From: Limnohabitans sp. 2KL-17
GTDB taxonomy: Bacteria > Pseudomonadota > Gammaproteobacteria > Burkholderiales > Burkholderiaceae_C
DNA: 64,000 nucleotides
Reading direction: 5' to 3'
NCBI RefSeq assembly: GCF_003063415.1
Contig: NZ_NESK01000007.1
Location: 1-64,000 of the forward strand
In this document: piece by piece, positions 34,820-45,694 of the stretch
Layout: each line of letters starts with the position of its first letter
How positions within the stretch are numbered: position 1 is the first letter of the stretch
Made by a program: the position numbers and the translations under genes
Notes under the pieces: model-generated
Told to the model about the DNA's origin: nothing
The model's input: only the letters and a program-made list of their open reading frames with translations
Database searches by the model: none

Positions 34820-36117
34820 GACCGCCCTCCACGCATCATCTGTTTGTTCTCGGCATCTATGCGCAACACCACAGCGATGGCGATCAGGTTCATCATGATG
34901 GCCGAGCCCCCATAGCTCATCAAGGGCAGCGTCAAACCCTTGGTGGGCAATGCCCCCAAATTGACACCCATGTTGATGAAGGACTGAAAACCGATCCAGA
35001 TACCCACCCCCTGGGCGACCAAACCCGAGAAAACCTTGTCCAGCGCGATGGCCTGACGGCCAATCACCATGATGCGGCGACTGAGCCACAAGAACATGAA
35101 AATCACCAGTGACACACCCACCAAGCCAAATTCTTCACCAATCACAGCCAACAAGAAGTCGGTATGCGCCTCTGGCAACCAGTGCAACTTTTCCACGCTG
35201 CCCCCCAACCCAACGCCCCAGACCTCGCCACGTCCGATGGCAATCAGAGAGTGGGACAACTGGTAGCCCTTGCCCAACGCATGCTCGGCGCTGAACGGAT
35301 CAAGGTACGCAAAAATACGTTCCCTGCGCCAGGAGGATGCGGCAATCATCATCACGAATGCGCCCACCAGCACCGCGAAAATCAGGAAGAACATGCGGGC
35401 ATTGACACCCCCCAAAAACAAAATACCCATCGCAATGATGGCGATCACCATGAAGGCACCCATATCAGGTTCGGCCAGCAAAAATACACCTGCAAGTGCC
35501 ACTGCTGCGCCCATGGGCAAGACGGCGCGAAAGAACCGCTCTTTCACTTCCATCTTGCGCACCATGTAATCGGCTGCATAAATGATGGTGGCAAATTTCG
35601 CCAACTCGGACGGCTGAAAATTGATGACCCCAAAGGAAATCCAGCGCCGTGCACCATTGACCCCTTTGCCGATGAACGGAATCAGGACCAATGCCAACAA
35701 AACCAGGGAAATCACAAACAGAGGCCTGGCAATTTTTTCCCAGGTTTCTGTGGGGATCTGAAAAGCAAGAAGAGCCATGACGCTGCCAACCAGCATGGAA
35801 ATTACATGACGGGTCAGGAAATGGGTCTGCGTGTAACGTGAAAAACGGGGGTTGTCCGGCATGGCGATCGATGCCGAATAAACCATCACCATGCCCCACA
35901 TGAGCAAGGCCACGACCACCCAGACCAGCGCCTGGTCCACACTTTGCAAACGGGTCGCCGATCCTGGGGCGTTGCGGGCAAAGTCATAACTGCCCAGATT
36001 CACGGGAAGGGCTTGAGAACCCGCACCCTGTCCGCTCAATGTGCGGCCCGTCAAGAGTCGGCCCATGCGCGCAAAGCCTGCCTGAATGCGTTGGTTGATG
36101 GACAAGATGTCGCTCAC
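34816..36117 (-). CDS. ftsW: Cell division protein FtsW (SEDS polymerase)
   Basis: The 433-residue SEDS glycan polymerase of the divisome works with FtsI. It has about ten membrane segments after a 65-residue cytoplasmic N-terminus. Signatures are [14 protein letters not shown] with its conserved Asp, [19 protein letters not shown] and [12 protein letters not shown]. It starts with GTG at 36117, overlapping the murD stop (GTGA). Its paralogue RodA is encoded 14 kb further along the same strand. Confidence 0.95.
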   Translation of the reverse strand: MSDILSINQRIQAGFARMGRLLTGRTLSGQGAGSQALPVNLGSYDFARNAPGSATRLQSVDQALVWVVVALLMWGMVMVYSASIAMPDNPRFSRYTQTHFLTRHVISMLVGSVMALLAFQIPTETWEKIARPLFVISLVLLALVLIPFIGKGVNGARRWISFGVINFQPSELAKFATIIYAADYMVRKMEVKERFFRAVLPMGAAVALAGVFLLAEPDMGAFMVIAIIAMGILFLGGVNARMFFLIFAVLVGAFVMMIAASSWRRERIFAYLDPFSAEHALGKGYQLSHSLIAIGRGEVWGVGLGGSVEKLHWLPEAHTDFLLAVIGEEFGLVGVSLVIFMFLWLSRRIMVIGRQAIALDKVFSGLVAQGVGIWIGFQSFINMGVNLGALPTKGLTLPLMSYGGSAIMMNLIAIAVVLRIDAENKQMMRGGRS

Positions 36118-37814
36118 AACCCGCCCTCCATCGACACGCCCGCCACCTCGGCCAGGCGGGCAACCGCCGTGCGAAAGACCTCAGCACGGTGGCCGTAGTT
36201 GTCAAACATGTCAAAACTGGCACACGCGGGTGACATCAACACGGCATCGCCACTTTGGGCCAGCGCAGCCGCTTGCGCGACCGCATCGTCCATGTCTACC
36301 GCATCCTGTAATGGCACGCCACTGCCTTGCAAAACCTCCCGTATGCGTGATGCATCACGGCCGATCAAGACCACGCTCCGCGCAAAGCGCGTAACGGGTT
36401 CAAACAACGGGCCAAAGTCCTGGCCCTTGCCATCACCGCCCAGAATCACCACGACGCGACGGTCAAGGCCCAAACCGTGCAAAGCCGCCACGGTTGCACC
36501 GACATTGGTGCCCTTGCTGTCATCGAAATATTCCACTTCATGGACGATGGCCACCGATTCCACGCGGTGCGGCTCACCCCGGTATTCGCGCAGGCCGTAA
36601 AGCATGGGTCCTAAGGCGCAACCGGCATGGCTGGCCAGAGCCAGTGCCGCCAGCGCATTGACAGCGTTGTGACGACCCCGAATGCGCAAGGCATCTGCGG
36701 GTATCAAGCTCTGGATGTGCAGCTCCTCGGCTTCCTCTTTGCGACGTCTGCGGGTTTCATCGGCTTCCAGTGCACGCACCAACCAGGTCATGCCGTTCAT
36801 CACTTCAATACCGAAATCACCAGGCCGGGTTGGCATGTCGCCACCAAATGTCACGCAGGCACGCTCTAGGGGTTTTTGCAGCTTGACCCGAACGGGCTGG
36901 GGACGCATGGCCATGACCTGCGGGTCTTCACGGTTCAGCACCATCAAGGCCTGTGCACCAAAAATTCTGGCCTTGGCTGCTGCATAAGCAGCCATCGAAC
37001 CGTGCCAATCCAAATGGTCTTGTGAAATGTTCAACACCGTGGCGGCTGTGGGCTCAAAACCCTCGCAGCTGTCCAGTTGAAAGCTGGACAGCTCCAGCAC
37101 CCAGACTTGTGGCAATGCACCGGCCATGGGGTGAACGGCCGCGGGCGCCACCGGGGCCTGCGGCCGCGGCTCGTCCTCTTCACCATCCGGTGTGTCCAGG
37201 ATTTCGTGGTCGGCGCTTTGGAGCGCTTCAATGCGGGCATCGTTGACCGGCTCAGTCACCTGTTTTTCTTCGCGTTCCAGGTCTTGCTGAGCCACCTGCA
37301 TATCGGCATGCGCCATGGCTTCGGCCAATGTATCGAGCAAGGTGGGGCCAATATTGCCAGCCACCTTCACCGTTTTTCCCGCACGTGCCACGAGTTGCCC
37401 CGTGAGCGAAGTCACCGTGGTTTTGCCGTTGGTGCCCGTGATCGCCAGGACCTGGGGGGCATAGCCAAAACGGGCTTTCAAATCTTGCAGGCCATCAGCA
37501 AACAAACTGAGCTCACCGCCTTGCCAAAGGCCGATGGCATGGGCTGCGTCGACCACCGGGGCCACGACACTGGGTGCCAGGCCAGGGCTACGGAACACAG
37601 CGCGCACCGAAGTGCCCTCAACCAGACTGGCGACAAAGGGGCCAAATATAAACCGCACCTGCGGCCACTCGGCCTGCAGCACCGACAACTGCGGCGGCGC
37701 TTCACGGGTATCGGCCACCGTCACTTCTGCGCCGGCATGGGCGCACCAACGGGCCATTGCCAGGCCCGAAGTACCCAAACCGAGAATCAGAACGTGTTGG
37801 CCTTGAAGCTGCAT
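36114..37814 (-). CDS. murD: UDP-MurNAc-L-alanine--D-glutamate ligase with an acidic insertion
   Basis: The ligase adds D-Glu to UDP-MurNAc-L-Ala. It has the N-terminal [15 protein letters not shown], the P-loop [32 protein letters not shown] and [17 protein letters not shown]. At 566 residues it is about 110 longer than E. coli MurD. Most of the excess is an acidic, Ala/Pro-rich insertion at about residues 165-233, between [12 protein letters not shown] and [15 protein letters not shown] smaller charged insertion ([14 protein letters not shown]) lies later. The insertion breaks the central domain strand order in a loop, so activity is probably kept. Relatives may share it. Confidence 0.94.
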   Translation of the reverse strand: MQLQGQHVLILGLGTSGLAMARWCAHAGAEVTVADTREAPPQLSVLQAEWPQVRFIFGPFVASLVEGTSVRAVFRSPGLAPSVVAPVVDAAHAIGLWQGGELSLFADGLQDLKARFGYAPQVLAITGTNGKTTVTSLTGQLVARAGKTVKVAGNIGPTLLDTLAEAMAHADMQVAQQDLEREEKQVTEPVNDARIEALQSADHEILDTPDGEEDEPRPQAPVAPAAVHPMAGALPQVWVLELSSFQLDSCEGFEPTAATVLNISQDHLDWHGSMAAYAAAKARIFGAQALMVLNREDPQVMAMRPQPVRVKLQKPLERACVTFGGDMPTRPGDFGIEVMNGMTWLVRALEADETRRRRKEEAEELHIQSLIPADALRIRGRHNAVNALAALALASHAGCALGPMLYGLREYRGEPHRVESVAIVHEVEYFDDSKGTNVGATVAALHGLGLDRRVVVILGGDGKGQDFGPLFEPVTRFARSVVLIGRDASRIREVLQGSGVPLQDAVDMDDAVAQAAALAQSGDAVLMSPACASFDMFDNYGHRAEVFRTAVARLAEVAGVSMEGGL

Positions 37815-37817
37815 GGT

Positions 37818-38996
37818 TTATCTCAGCTTCAAGGTCGACAAGCCGATCAGGCAGAGCAGCATGGTGATGATCCAGAAGCGGACAACCACCTGCGTTTCTT
37901 TCCATCCGCTTTTTTCGAAATGGTGGTGCAAGGGCGTCATCTTGAGGATGCGTCGGCCTTCACCGTATTTTTTCTTGGTGTATTTGAAATAGGCGACTTG
38001 CGCCATCACCGACAAAGCCTCGACCACAAAAATGCCGCCCATGATGGCCAATACGATTTCCTGGCGAACGATGACCGCGATGGCGCCCAAAGCGGCGCCC
38101 AACGCCAAAGCACCTACATCGCCCATGAAGACTTGTGCAGGGTGCGTGTTGAACCATAAGAAGGCCAAGCCAGAGCCCGCCATGGCAGCACAAAAAATCA
38201 TCAACTCACCGGCGCCGGGAATATACGGAAAGAACAGGTATTTGGAGTAAACCGAACTGCCTGTGACATACGCAAAAACACCCAGCGCTGAACCGACCAT
38301 GACCACCGGCATGATGGCCAAACCATCCAGGCCATCGGTCAAATTGACCGCGTTGCTGGCACCGACAATGACCAAGTAAGTCAGGAGCACAAAACCCAAC
38401 ACGCCCAGCGGGTAGTTGACCTCTTTGAAAAAGGGCACCTGCAAACCGGCCTTGGGCGGCAGGTTCACATCGAATCCAGACATGACCCATTTGCCAAACA
38501 GGTCCAGCACGCGCAAATTCGATACTTCGGAAATACTGAAAACCAGATACAGCGCCGCCAACAAACCGATCACCGACTGCCAGAAATATTTTTCGCGCGA
38601 GCGCATGCCTTCGGGGTCTTTGTTGACCACCTTGCGCCAGTCATCCACCCAGCCAATGGCACCAAACGCCAGGGTCACGATCAGCACAATCCAGACAAAG
38701 CGGTTGGACAGGTCAAACCACAACAAGGTTGAGATCGCAATCGACAACAAAATCAACACACCACCCATGGTGGGCGTTCCACTTTTGGCCAGATGCGACG
38801 CCATGCCGTAACCACGGATCGGCTGGCCAATCTTGAGTGCTGTCAGGCGCCGAATGACAAAGGGGCCAGCCGCCAAGCCAATCAACAGCGCCGTCATCGC
38901 GGCCATCACGGCACGGAAGGTGATGTATTGAAAAACGCGCAGAAAGCCCCATTCTGGTGACAAACTTTGTAACCATTGCGCCAAACTAAGCAACAT
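37818..38996 (-). CDS. mraY: Phospho-MurNAc-pentapeptide transferase MraY
   Basis: The 392-residue polytopic enzyme makes lipid I from UDP-MurNAc-pentapeptide and undecaprenyl phosphate. Signatures are [14 protein letters not shown], the Asp-rich [13 protein letters not shown], and [15 protein letters not shown]. The C-terminal [11 protein letters not shown] is typical. It overlaps the end of murF by 11 bp and is followed by murD after three bases. Confidence 0.97.
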   Translation of the reverse strand: MLLSLAQWLQSLSPEWGFLRVFQYITFRAVMAAMTALLIGLAAGPFVIRRLTALKIGQPIRGYGMASHLAKSGTPTMGGVLILLSIAISTLLWFDLSNRFVWIVLIVTLAFGAIGWVDDWRKVVNKDPEGMRSREKYFWQSVIGLLAALYLVFSISEVSNLRVLDLFGKWVMSGFDVNLPPKAGLQVPFFKEVNYPLGVLGFVLLTYLVIVGASNAVNLTDGLDGLAIMPVVMVGSALGVFAYVTGSSVYSKYLFFPYIPGAGELMIFCAAMAGSGLAFLWFNTHPAQVFMGDVGALALGAALGAIAVIVRQEIVLAIMGGIFVVEALSVMAQVAYFKYTKKKYGEGRRILKMTPLHHHFEKSGWKETQVVVRFWIITMLLCLIGLSTLKLR

Positions 38997-40443
38997 GGGT
39001 TTGCCCTTTCAAGTCAATGGGAGTTGTTTGCTGTTTTTCGCCATGCAACAGCAAGGCTTCGACCACACGCTCCATCTTCATGAAGCGTGAGCCTTTGACC
39101 ACCACGCTCTGAAAGCCGCCGATGTGCGATGTGACCGCGGCCAGCAGGCTGTCCATGGCGTCAAAATGGTGCGCACCGCCAAACGCAGGGCACGCGTGCA
39201 CGCACAAATCACCCAAGGTGTAGAGCATTTCGATGTCGCGTTCGGCGGCATAAGCACCGACTTCGGCATGAAACTCGGGGCCCTGGTTGCCTACTTCGCC
39301 CATGTCACCAAGTACCAGCAAACGCGGTGCAGGCAACTCGGCCAGGACGTCGATCGCGGCACGTACCGAGTCGGGGTTGGCGTTGTAGGTGTCATCGACC
39401 AATGTGATCTCACCGGTCTGGGTGTGCAGCACCAGGGCGCGTGAGCGGCCCTTGACGGGCTCGAAAGCTTGCAGCCCTTGGGCCACCACGGCCAACGGCA
39501 CGCCGACAGCGAGCGCACAAGCACTGGCAGCCAGCGCGTTTTTGACGTTGTGACGGCCCGCTATGTGCAAGCGTACAGGCGCAGTGCCCTCAGCCGTCTT
39601 GAGGGTGAACTGCCAGGCACCCGAATGCCAGACCACCACGGCGGCCCCGACATCAGCGGGCACTTGGCAAGGAGCCAATGCAAATGTGCGCTGTGTACGT
39701 TGCCCCGCCAAGTCTTGCCAGAGATTTGTAAAGACTTCGTCAGCTGGAAAAACCGCCACACCACCCACGGGCAAAGCCTGCAGCACCGCACCATTTTCCA
39801 GCGCCACAGCATGCACTGTGCCCATGAATTCCTGGTGTTCTCGCTGTGCATTGTTCACCAGCGCCACAGTGGGTTGGGCCATTCGGGCCAGGCTGGCGAT
39901 TTCGCCTGGATGGTTCATACCCAACTCGACCACGGCCAGGCGGTGGTGGGCGCGCAGATTGAACAAAGTCAATGGAACACCGATGTCGTTGTTCAGATTC
40001 CCCTGGGTCGACAAGGCATCAGGACCCACATAAGCGTTCAAGATCGAAGCGATCATCTGCGTCACCGTGGTCTTGCCATTGCTGCCGGTCACGGCAATCA
40101 AAGGCAAGTCGAACTGTGCGCGCCAGCCGGCCGCCAATTCACCCAAGGCGATGCGCGCATCAGGCACCACCAAGGCGGGCAACCCCTGTGCAAGGGCTTG
40201 AGACTCACCCGAGGGCTCGCACATCACGGCTACAGCCCCTTGGGCCTTGGCCTGGGCGATGAACTGGTTGCCATCAAATCGTTCGCCGCGCAATGCGACA
40301 AACAGATCGCCAGCCTGCAAGCTGCGGCTGTCGGTGTGAACCCGATCGACCACCACAGACTGAACATTCACGCCCCGTGCCTGGTTCAGCCAAGCCAATG
40401 CCACGTCGAGGCTGAGGTTCATTTTGGAATTCGCGCTGCTCAT
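38986..40443 (-). CDS. murF: UDP-MurNAc-tripeptide--D-alanyl-D-alanine ligase
   Basis: This 485-residue ligase adds the D-Ala-D-Ala made by Ddl. Motifs are [21 protein letters not shown] near the N-terminus, P-loop [28 protein letters not shown] and [14 protein letters not shown]. The start overlaps the murE stop by ATGA. Confidence 0.97.
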   Translation of the reverse strand: MSSANSKMNLSLDVALAWLNQARGVNVQSVVVDRVHTDSRSLQAGDLFVALRGERFDGNQFIAQAKAQGAVAVMCEPSGESQALAQGLPALVVPDARIALGELAAGWRAQFDLPLIAVTGSNGKTTVTQMIASILNAYVGPDALSTQGNLNNDIGVPLTLFNLRAHHRLAVVELGMNHPGEIASLARMAQPTVALVNNAQREHQEFMGTVHAVALENGAVLQALPVGGVAVFPADEVFTNLWQDLAGQRTQRTFALAPCQVPADVGAAVVVWHSGAWQFTLKTAEGTAPVRLHIAGRHNVKNALAASACALAVGVPLAVVAQGLQAFEPVKGRSRALVLHTQTGEITLVDDTYNANPDSVRAAIDVLAELPAPRLLVLGDMGEVGNQGPEFHAEVGAYAAERDIEMLYTLGDLCVHACPAFGGAHHFDAMDSLLAAVTSHIGGFQSVVVKGSRFMKMERVVEALLLHGEKQQTTPIDLKGQTHVA

Positions 40444-41960
40444 GCGTTCAATCCCTGGCTTTGAGCCGCCCGCTGCCGCAAGGCGATCTGAGCCTGAGCT
40501 ACGTCCGAAAAAAGGTGACGCACACCCATGATTTCTTGCTCGGTTTCATGCCCCTTGCCCGCCACCAGCACGACATCCTGAGTTGCGGCTTGCGCCACTG
40601 CTTCGGCAATGGCCAAAGCCCGATCTGTCTGAATGCGGGCCAGCGCAGGTCGGGACAAGCCTGACACCATCGCAGCCAGAATCGCTTCAGGTGATTCGGT
40701 GCGGGGGTTGTCACTGGTCAGCACCACTTGGTCGGCAGCGGCTTCGGCGGCGGCGGCCATTAAAGGGCGCTTGCCTGCATCACGGTCTCCGCCGCAACCC
40801 AGTACGCACCACAAGCGGCCGCCACGGGCTGCTGCCTGCGAACGCAGCGCGTTCAGGGCGTGCGACACAGCATCGGGGGTATGCGCGTAATCAATCACCA
40901 CCAAGGGCTGTTTCTGTTCAGTCTGCCCCGAGGTCACACGCTGCATACGGCCAGGCACAGCCGACAAATGCGAACAGGCTTGTACAGCCTCTTTCAAATC
41001 AACGCCCAGGGCGCGCAAACTGCCGATGACACCCAGCAGGTTGTCGATGTTGTAGTCACCCATTAAATCGGTGTTCAGGGTCTGCACATCCTGCCCTTCA
41101 ACAACCTCAAAAGCGATGCCGTTTTGGCCAGTCAAGGGACGGGCTTGCAAACGGGCAGCACCGCGCCGCGAGCAGGTCCACAACTCCAGCGAGGTCAGCT
41201 GCAGCTGCTTGGCCAGCTGTGCGCCTTGCGCATCATCGATGTTGATGACCGCCGCTTGCAAACCGGGCCAGTTGAACAAGGCGGCTTTGGCTGACCAATA
41301 CCGGGCCATGTCACCGTGGTAATCGAGGTGGTCTTGCGTGAAATTGGTGAATACGGCCACATGAATGTGCGTGCCGTCCAGGCGGTGTTCAGCCAGCCCG
41401 ATGGACGAAGCCTCTAAAGCGCAATGTGTGACCGCTTCATCGACGAACACCCGGAACTGTCGCTGCATCAGCACCGGGTCGGGCGTGGTCATGCCCGTGT
41501 GAACCAGATCAGGCAAGCGGCCCACACCCAATGTGCCGATCAATCCACAGGCCTTTTGCAACACAGGCGACGACAAGGCCTGTGCCAGCCACCAGGCGGT
41601 GGAGGTCTTGCCATTGGTGCCTGTCACAGCCAGAACACGCAGTGTCTGGCTGGGGTGTTGGTAATAGGCATCGGCCACCAAGCCAGTTTTTGACTTGAGG
41701 CCTGGCATCACTGCCAGCGCCTGCAGTGCATCAGGTTTGACTGCGCCAAGCCAGCGTTCGCAGTCTTGTGCCTCCATCAGACAGGCCGTGGCCCCCTGAT
41801 TCAGGGCTTGCGCCAGATAACGGCGCCCATCAGTGGCCGCACCGGGCCAGGCGATGAACGCATCACCGGGCTTGACCATCCGGCTGTCGGTACGCAACTC
41901 GCCCGTCACGCGGGCGTGCAGCCACTTCGCAGTTTCGGGGGCGCTGTGCAAGGTCTGCAT
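40440..41960 (-). CDS. murE: UDP-MurNAc-L-Ala-D-Glu--2,6-diaminopimelate ligase
   Basis: The 506-residue ligase adds the third residue. The P-loop is AVTGTNGKTSTAWW. The motif DNPRTESPEAI marks the meso-diaminopimelate-adding type rather than the Lys type. FTNFTQDHLDYHGDM and DYAHTPDAVSHALNAL are also present. Its ATG shares a base with the ftsI stop (TGATG). The DAP specificity fits the presence of dapF and mpl in the window. Confidence 0.97.
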   Translation of the reverse strand: MQTLHSAPETAKWLHARVTGELRTDSRMVKPGDAFIAWPGAATDGRRYLAQALNQGATACLMEAQDCERWLGAVKPDALQALAVMPGLKSKTGLVADAYYQHPSQTLRVLAVTGTNGKTSTAWWLAQALSSPVLQKACGLIGTLGVGRLPDLVHTGMTTPDPVLMQRQFRVFVDEAVTHCALEASSIGLAEHRLDGTHIHVAVFTNFTQDHLDYHGDMARYWSAKAALFNWPGLQAAVINIDDAQGAQLAKQLQLTSLELWTCSRRGAARLQARPLTGQNGIAFEVVEGQDVQTLNTDLMGDYNIDNLLGVIGSLRALGVDLKEAVQACSHLSAVPGRMQRVTSGQTEQKQPLVVIDYAHTPDAVSHALNALRSQAAARGGRLWCVLGCGGDRDAGKRPLMAAAAEAAADQVVLTSDNPRTESPEAILAAMVSGLSRPALARIQTDRALAIAEAVAQAATQDVVLVAGKGHETEQEIMGVRHLFSDVAQAQIALRQRAAQSQGLNA

Positions 41961-43693
41961 CAGAACGACTCCTCGACCGACTTGGCCACAATTTGTGGTT
42001 TGACCGCCATGTCGGGCTGCACACCCAACAAGCGCAAGGTTTGTTGCACGGTCTGGCTGAACACGGGTGCAGCCACATCGCCACCGTAATACCGGCCATT
42101 GCTGGGTTCGTCGATCATCACCGCCACCACAATGCGAGGCGCCTCGATGGGCGCCATTCCGACAAAAAAGCCCCTGTATTTTTTACCGGCGTAACCTTTG
42201 CCTTCCTGTTTGTGTGCCGTCCCGGTTTTGCCCCCCACGGAATAACCCATGGTTTGGGCTTTCTGTGCAGTACCCCCCGGGCCTGCGGCCATTTGCAGCA
42301 TCTTGCGCATGGCTTTTGCGTTTTCGGCACTGATGACGCGTACACCCGCTACCTGTTGCTCAGCCTTCATCAGTGTGGCCGGGACCACTTCGCCATCGCG
42401 GGCAAACACGGTGTAAGCCCTGGCCACCTGGAACAAGCTGCCCGAAATGCCATAGCCATAACTCATGGTGGCCTGCTCGATGGGTCGCCAGGTTTTGTAG
42501 GGGCGCAAGCGCCCGGTGACCACGCCCGGAAAAGGAAGTTGCGGCTTTTGTCCGAAGCCGACTTGCGCAAACATTTCCCACATTTCGCGAGGCTGCAGTT
42601 GCATTGCCAGCTTGACCGTGCCCACATTGCTTGATTTTTGAATGATCTCGTTCACCGTGAGCACCCCATGCGGGTGCGCATCGGTGATGGTCGAGCCGGT
42701 GATGGTGATGCGACCGGGTGCCGTCTGAATCGGCGTCTCGGGTTTGACCAGCCCTTTTTCCAGCGCCAGCGCCACTGCAAATGGCTTCATGGTTGAGCCT
42801 GGCTCGAAGGTGTCGGTCAAGGCCCGGTTGCGCAATTGCTCGCCACTCAGGTTGATGCGTTTGTCAGGGGAATAGCTGGGGTAATTGGCCAGCGCCAGAA
42901 TTTCGCCAGATTGGGCATCAAGCACCACCACGCTGCCGGCTTTGGCCTTGTTTTCAAGCACCGCTTCGCGCAACTTCTGGTACGCAAAAAATTGCACCTT
43001 GCTGTCGATGCTCAACTGCAAATCCTCGCCATCAACGGGGGGCACGGTCTCCCCCACGTCTTCCACGACCCGCCCCAATCGATCCTTGATGACACGGCGC
43101 GAGCCCGGCTTACCTGAAAGCTGCTTCTGGAACACCAGCTCAACGCCTTCCTGACCCTGGTCTTCTACATTGGTAAAGCCCACGATATGCGCTGCCGCCT
43201 CACCCTCAGGGTACAAACGCTTGTATTCCTTGATGTCGTAAACACCCTTGATGTTGAGCGCAAGAATTTGCTTGACCACGGGCTCGTCAAGTTGCCTGCG
43301 CAACCAGACAAAGGTCTTTTCATCGTCTTTCAATTTTTTGTCCAGCTCGGACGTCGACATTTCCAGCAGACGGGCCAATTCACGCAACTTGACAGGGTCA
43401 CGCTCCATGTCTTCTGGGTTGGCCCAGATGCTCGGCGCAGGCACGCTCGATGCCAGCAACATACCATTGCGGTCCAGCACGCGTCCCCGATTGGCAGGCA
43501 ATGTGAGCGTTCTCGTGAAACGGACCTCACCCTGGCGAATGAAGAAATCATTGGCGAAGACCTGCACATAGGCGGCACGCGCCACAAGACCCATGAAACC
43601 CAAAGCGATGGCGGCCACAATCAGCTTGCTGCGCCAGACTGGTGTTTTGCTGGCGAGCAACGGGCTGGAAGAGAGCTGGACACTGCGGCTCAT
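41960..43693 (-). CDS. ftsI: Peptidoglycan D,D-transpeptidase FtsI (PBP3)
   Basis: The 577-residue septal class B penicillin-binding protein has one N-terminal membrane helix (LIVAAIALGFMGLVARAAYV) and a pedestal domain beginning RGRVLDRNGMLLASS. The transpeptidase domain has active-site FEPGSTMKPF (SxxK), the SxN motif in QKSSNVGTVK, and the KTG motif VGGKTGTAHK. ATGA overlap with ftsL upstream fixes the start. Confidence 0.97.
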   Translation of the reverse strand: MSRSVQLSSSPLLASKTPVWRSKLIVAAIALGFMGLVARAAYVQVFANDFFIRQGEVRFTRTLTLPANRGRVLDRNGMLLASSVPAPSIWANPEDMERDPVKLRELARLLEMSTSELDKKLKDDEKTFVWLRRQLDEPVVKQILALNIKGVYDIKEYKRLYPEGEAAAHIVGFTNVEDQGQEGVELVFQKQLSGKPGSRRVIKDRLGRVVEDVGETVPPVDGEDLQLSIDSKVQFFAYQKLREAVLENKAKAGSVVVLDAQSGEILALANYPSYSPDKRINLSGEQLRNRALTDTFEPGSTMKPFAVALALEKGLVKPETPIQTAPGRITITGSTITDAHPHGVLTVNEIIQKSSNVGTVKLAMQLQPREMWEMFAQVGFGQKPQLPFPGVVTGRLRPYKTWRPIEQATMSYGYGISGSLFQVARAYTVFARDGEVVPATLMKAEQQVAGVRVISAENAKAMRKMLQMAAGPGGTAQKAQTMGYSVGGKTGTAHKQEGKGYAGKKYRGFFVGMAPIEAPRIVVAVMIDEPSNGRYYGGDVAAPVFSQTVQQTLRLLGVQPDMAVKPQIVAKSVEESF

Positions 43694-43986
43694 GGTCGAA
43701 CCTCCTTGCCGGAGACAGCAGCATCTTTGGCCGACACGTATTGAGTGATGGCAGGAGAAGCGGGGCGCATTTGCAACTGCTGCCGTGCGATTTGCTCGAC
43801 CCGCAAAGGGGTCGCTTGGGCCCGGCGCTCGACCTGCAGCCGGTCCTGATCGATCTCCAGCCGTTTCGCTTCTTTACGTGCCGACTCCAGTGCCATGAAC
43901 ACGCGCCGGGTTTCGTATTGGCTGTGCACCAAAACCAGCGCACTGACCATCACCGCCAGCAACAAAAAAACGCTCAAGCGGGTCAT
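43690..43986 (-). CDS. ftsL: Cell division protein FtsL
   Basis: This 98-residue bitopic divisome protein has an N-terminal membrane helix ([18 protein letters not shown]) and a periplasmic leucine-zipper-like coiled coil (about residues 30-70). It joins FtsB and FtsQ. Sequence is poorly conserved, but size, topology and position between rsmH and ftsI identify it. Both ends overlap neighbours by ATGA. Confidence 0.93.
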   Translation of the reverse strand: MTRLSVFLLLAVMVSALVLVHSQYETRRVFMALESARKEAKRLEIDQDRLQVERRAQATPLRVEQIARQQLQMRPASPAITQYVSAKDAAVSGKEVRP

Positions 43987-44921
43987 GCGGGCACCTCGGT
44001 TCGCTCAGCCATGCGCATGATTGCGCTGCGCGAGCGGGGGTTTCCACGCACCTCGGCTTCACTGGGGCGTACACGCCCACAGGTTTTCAAGCGCATCTTT
44101 ACGGGCTCTGCAAAAGGAACACGCCGGTCCACCACTTCTTTGGAGTGCTTGGCCATGAATTGTTTGACGATGCGGTCTTCCAGCGAATGGAAACTGATCA
44201 CCACCAGGCGGCCACCTGGCGCAAGCACATGCAAGCTGGCTTTTAGCGCTTGTTCGAGCTCCGCAAGCTCTGCGTTGATGAAAATCCGAAAAGCCTGAAA
44301 TGTCCGCGTTGCAGGGTTCTGGCCCGGCTCGCGGGTTTTGACCGTGTCAGCCACGAGCTGGGCCAAATCGGTGGTGGTTGAAATTGGGCCCCGCTCTTGT
44401 CGGCGAGCCACAAGCGCCTTTGCAATCTGAACAGCAAACCGTTCTTCGCCATAGTCACGTATCACCTCCGTGATTTGATCCACCGTGGCTGCTGCCAGCC
44501 AATCGGCCACACTTTCTCCGCGCGTGGTGTCCATGCGCATGTCGAGCGGGCCCTCAAAACGAAAAGAAAAACCCCTCTCGGGGCTGTCGATCTGGGGGGA
44601 GCTGATGCCCAGGTCCATCAGCACACCATCGATGCTGCCAGGTGGCAACTCACCCAGATGCGAAAAACCTTCGTGCCGAATCGAAAAGCGGGCATCGTCA
44701 ATGCGCCCCGCCTCGGCAATCGCCTCTAAGTCTTTGTCAAAGGCCTGCAACCGGCCTTGCGCCGACAGACGAGAAAGTATCAAGCGAGAATGGCCGCCAC
44801 GGCCGAATGTGGCATCCACATAAGAGCCGTCCGCGCCCGCTGCAGCTTGGAGCAATTCATCCACAGCTTCGCTCAAAAGTACCGTCGTATGGGTCAATTC
44901 AGTGGGAGTCATGGCGTTCAA
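43983..44921 (-). CDS. rsmH: 16S rRNA (cytosine1402-N4)-methyltransferase RsmH
   Basis: The 312-residue SAM methyltransferase (MraW) has the motif [36 protein letters not shown] and the C-terminal [17 protein letters not shown]. The start is uncertain. TTG 44921 has AAGGA nine bases upstream and overlaps the mraZ stop (TTGA), whereas ATG 44912 is a conventional codon too far from that site. It is the second gene of the dcw cluster. Confidence 0.95.
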   Translation of the reverse strand: MNAMTPTELTHTTVLLSEAVDELLQAAAGADGSYVDATFGRGGHSRLILSRLSAQGRLQAFDKDLEAIAEAGRIDDARFSIRHEGFSHLGELPPGSIDGVLMDLGISSPQIDSPERGFSFRFEGPLDMRMDTTRGESVADWLAAATVDQITEVIRDYGEERFAVQIAKALVARRQERGPISTTTDLAQLVADTVKTREPGQNPATRTFQAFRIFINAELAELEQALKASLHVLAPGGRLVVISFHSLEDRIVKQFMAKHSKEVVDRRVPFAEPVKMRLKTCGRVRPSEAEVRGNPRSRSAIMRMAERTEVPA

Positions 44922-45346
44922 AAGGAAAAGTCCTTGAACACATCGGGCATGTCGCCCTGCATGGCCTGCGCCTCTTGCGCTTCATAAGTGGCTTTGTCCC
45001 ACAATTCAAAGTGATTGCCCATGCCCAACAGCATGGTGTCTTTGGAAATGCCGGCAGCCTGCCGCAACTCGGGTGAAATCAGCACACGCCCCGTGCCATC
45101 CATTTCCACATCCATGGCATTGCCCAAAAAGATGCGCTTCCACCATTGGGCGGACATGGGCAACTGGGCAATTCGCTCGCGGAATTTTTCCCACTCGGTA
45201 CGTGGAAAAACCATGAGGCACCCGTGCGGGTGCTTGGTGATGGTCAGCTGGCCCTGTGCCGTGGCGCTCAGGACGTCACGGTGCCGAGTCGGTACAGACA
45301 ACCGCCCTTTGGCATCCAGACTCAGCGATGAGGCCCCTTGAAACAC
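44918..45346 (-). CDS. mraZ: Division/cell wall cluster transcriptional repressor MraZ
   Basis: A 142-residue AbrB-fold DNA-binding protein that represses its own dcw operon. Two MraZ domains are visible: [23 protein letters not shown]-type sequence at the N-terminus and [20 protein letters not shown] in the second half, each with the DxxGR signature. GTG 45346 is chosen as start because orthologues begin at FQGAS and AAAAGG lies upstream; the frame is open 17 codons further. Four AGTG repeats lie 39-72 bp upstream. Confidence 0.93.
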   Translation of the reverse strand: MFQGASSLSLDAKGRLSVPTRHRDVLSATAQGQLTITKHPHGCLMVFPRTEWEKFRERIAQLPMSAQWWKRIFLGNAMDVEMDGTGRVLISPELRQAAGISKDTMLLGMGNHFELWDKATYEAQEAQAMQGDMPDVFKDFSF

Positions 45347-45384
45347 AGCGATGACCTTTTCCTGTTGAAATTTGCAAGTGAAGA

Positions 45385-45418
45385 CACTTTTCCCCACTTA
45401 ATTGCACTTTTTTGCACT
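45385..45418 (-). promoter_or_regulatory. Probable MraZ operator: four AGTG repeats at 10-bp spacing
   Basis: On the minus strand AGTG occurs at four positions exactly 10 bp apart (plus-strand CACT at 45385, 45395, 45405 and 45415). The third from the promoter side reads AGTGGGGAAA, the closest to the known TGGG-type MraZ box. Direct repeats on one helical face upstream of mraZ are the established MraZ-binding arrangement. The other three copies are degenerate (AGTGCAAAAA, AGTGCAATTA, AGTGTC). Confidence 0.75.
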
Positions 45419-45643
45419 GTATCAGGAATTCAACGCAACTCATCAGGTGTAGATCGATTTTTTTCAATGAAATCAAGGGCTTAGCGGCGAAACCGAACCT
45501 TGATGAATCAGGAATTTCTATGTAAATTAGGCACTTACGAGAGGCAATGAAAGTAACCTATGAAGGATTTTAAAAAAATTAAAAACATGTAAATCTTCAA
45601 AATAAGTTCGATGTTTTCACTTTTCGTGGTTTGCGTCCAAGCG

Positions 45644-45669
45644 TAAAAAAACCCCTGGGAAGGGGTTTT
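45644..45669 (-). terminator. Terminator after the dksA-like gene
   Basis: On the minus strand AAAACCCC pairs with GGGGTTTT across a six-base loop (plus strand 45648-45655 and 45662-45669), and the T-run extends to seven. It lies 25 bp after the stop of the dksA-like gene. Confidence 0.85.
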
Positions 45670-45694
45670 CAGGTGTGGCAAGTGGGGGCTCAGC

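Larger units (their letters stand above)
45347..45694. other. AT-rich non-coding region upstream of the dcw cluster
   Basis: This 348-bp gap lies between mraZ and the 3' end of the dksA-like gene. It must contain the dcw promoter, the MraZ operator (45385-45418) and the dksA-like terminator (45644-45669). The stretch 45460-45640 is strikingly A+T rich for this genome. No credible ORF is present. I could not assign -35/-10 boxes with confidence. Confidence 0.6.
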
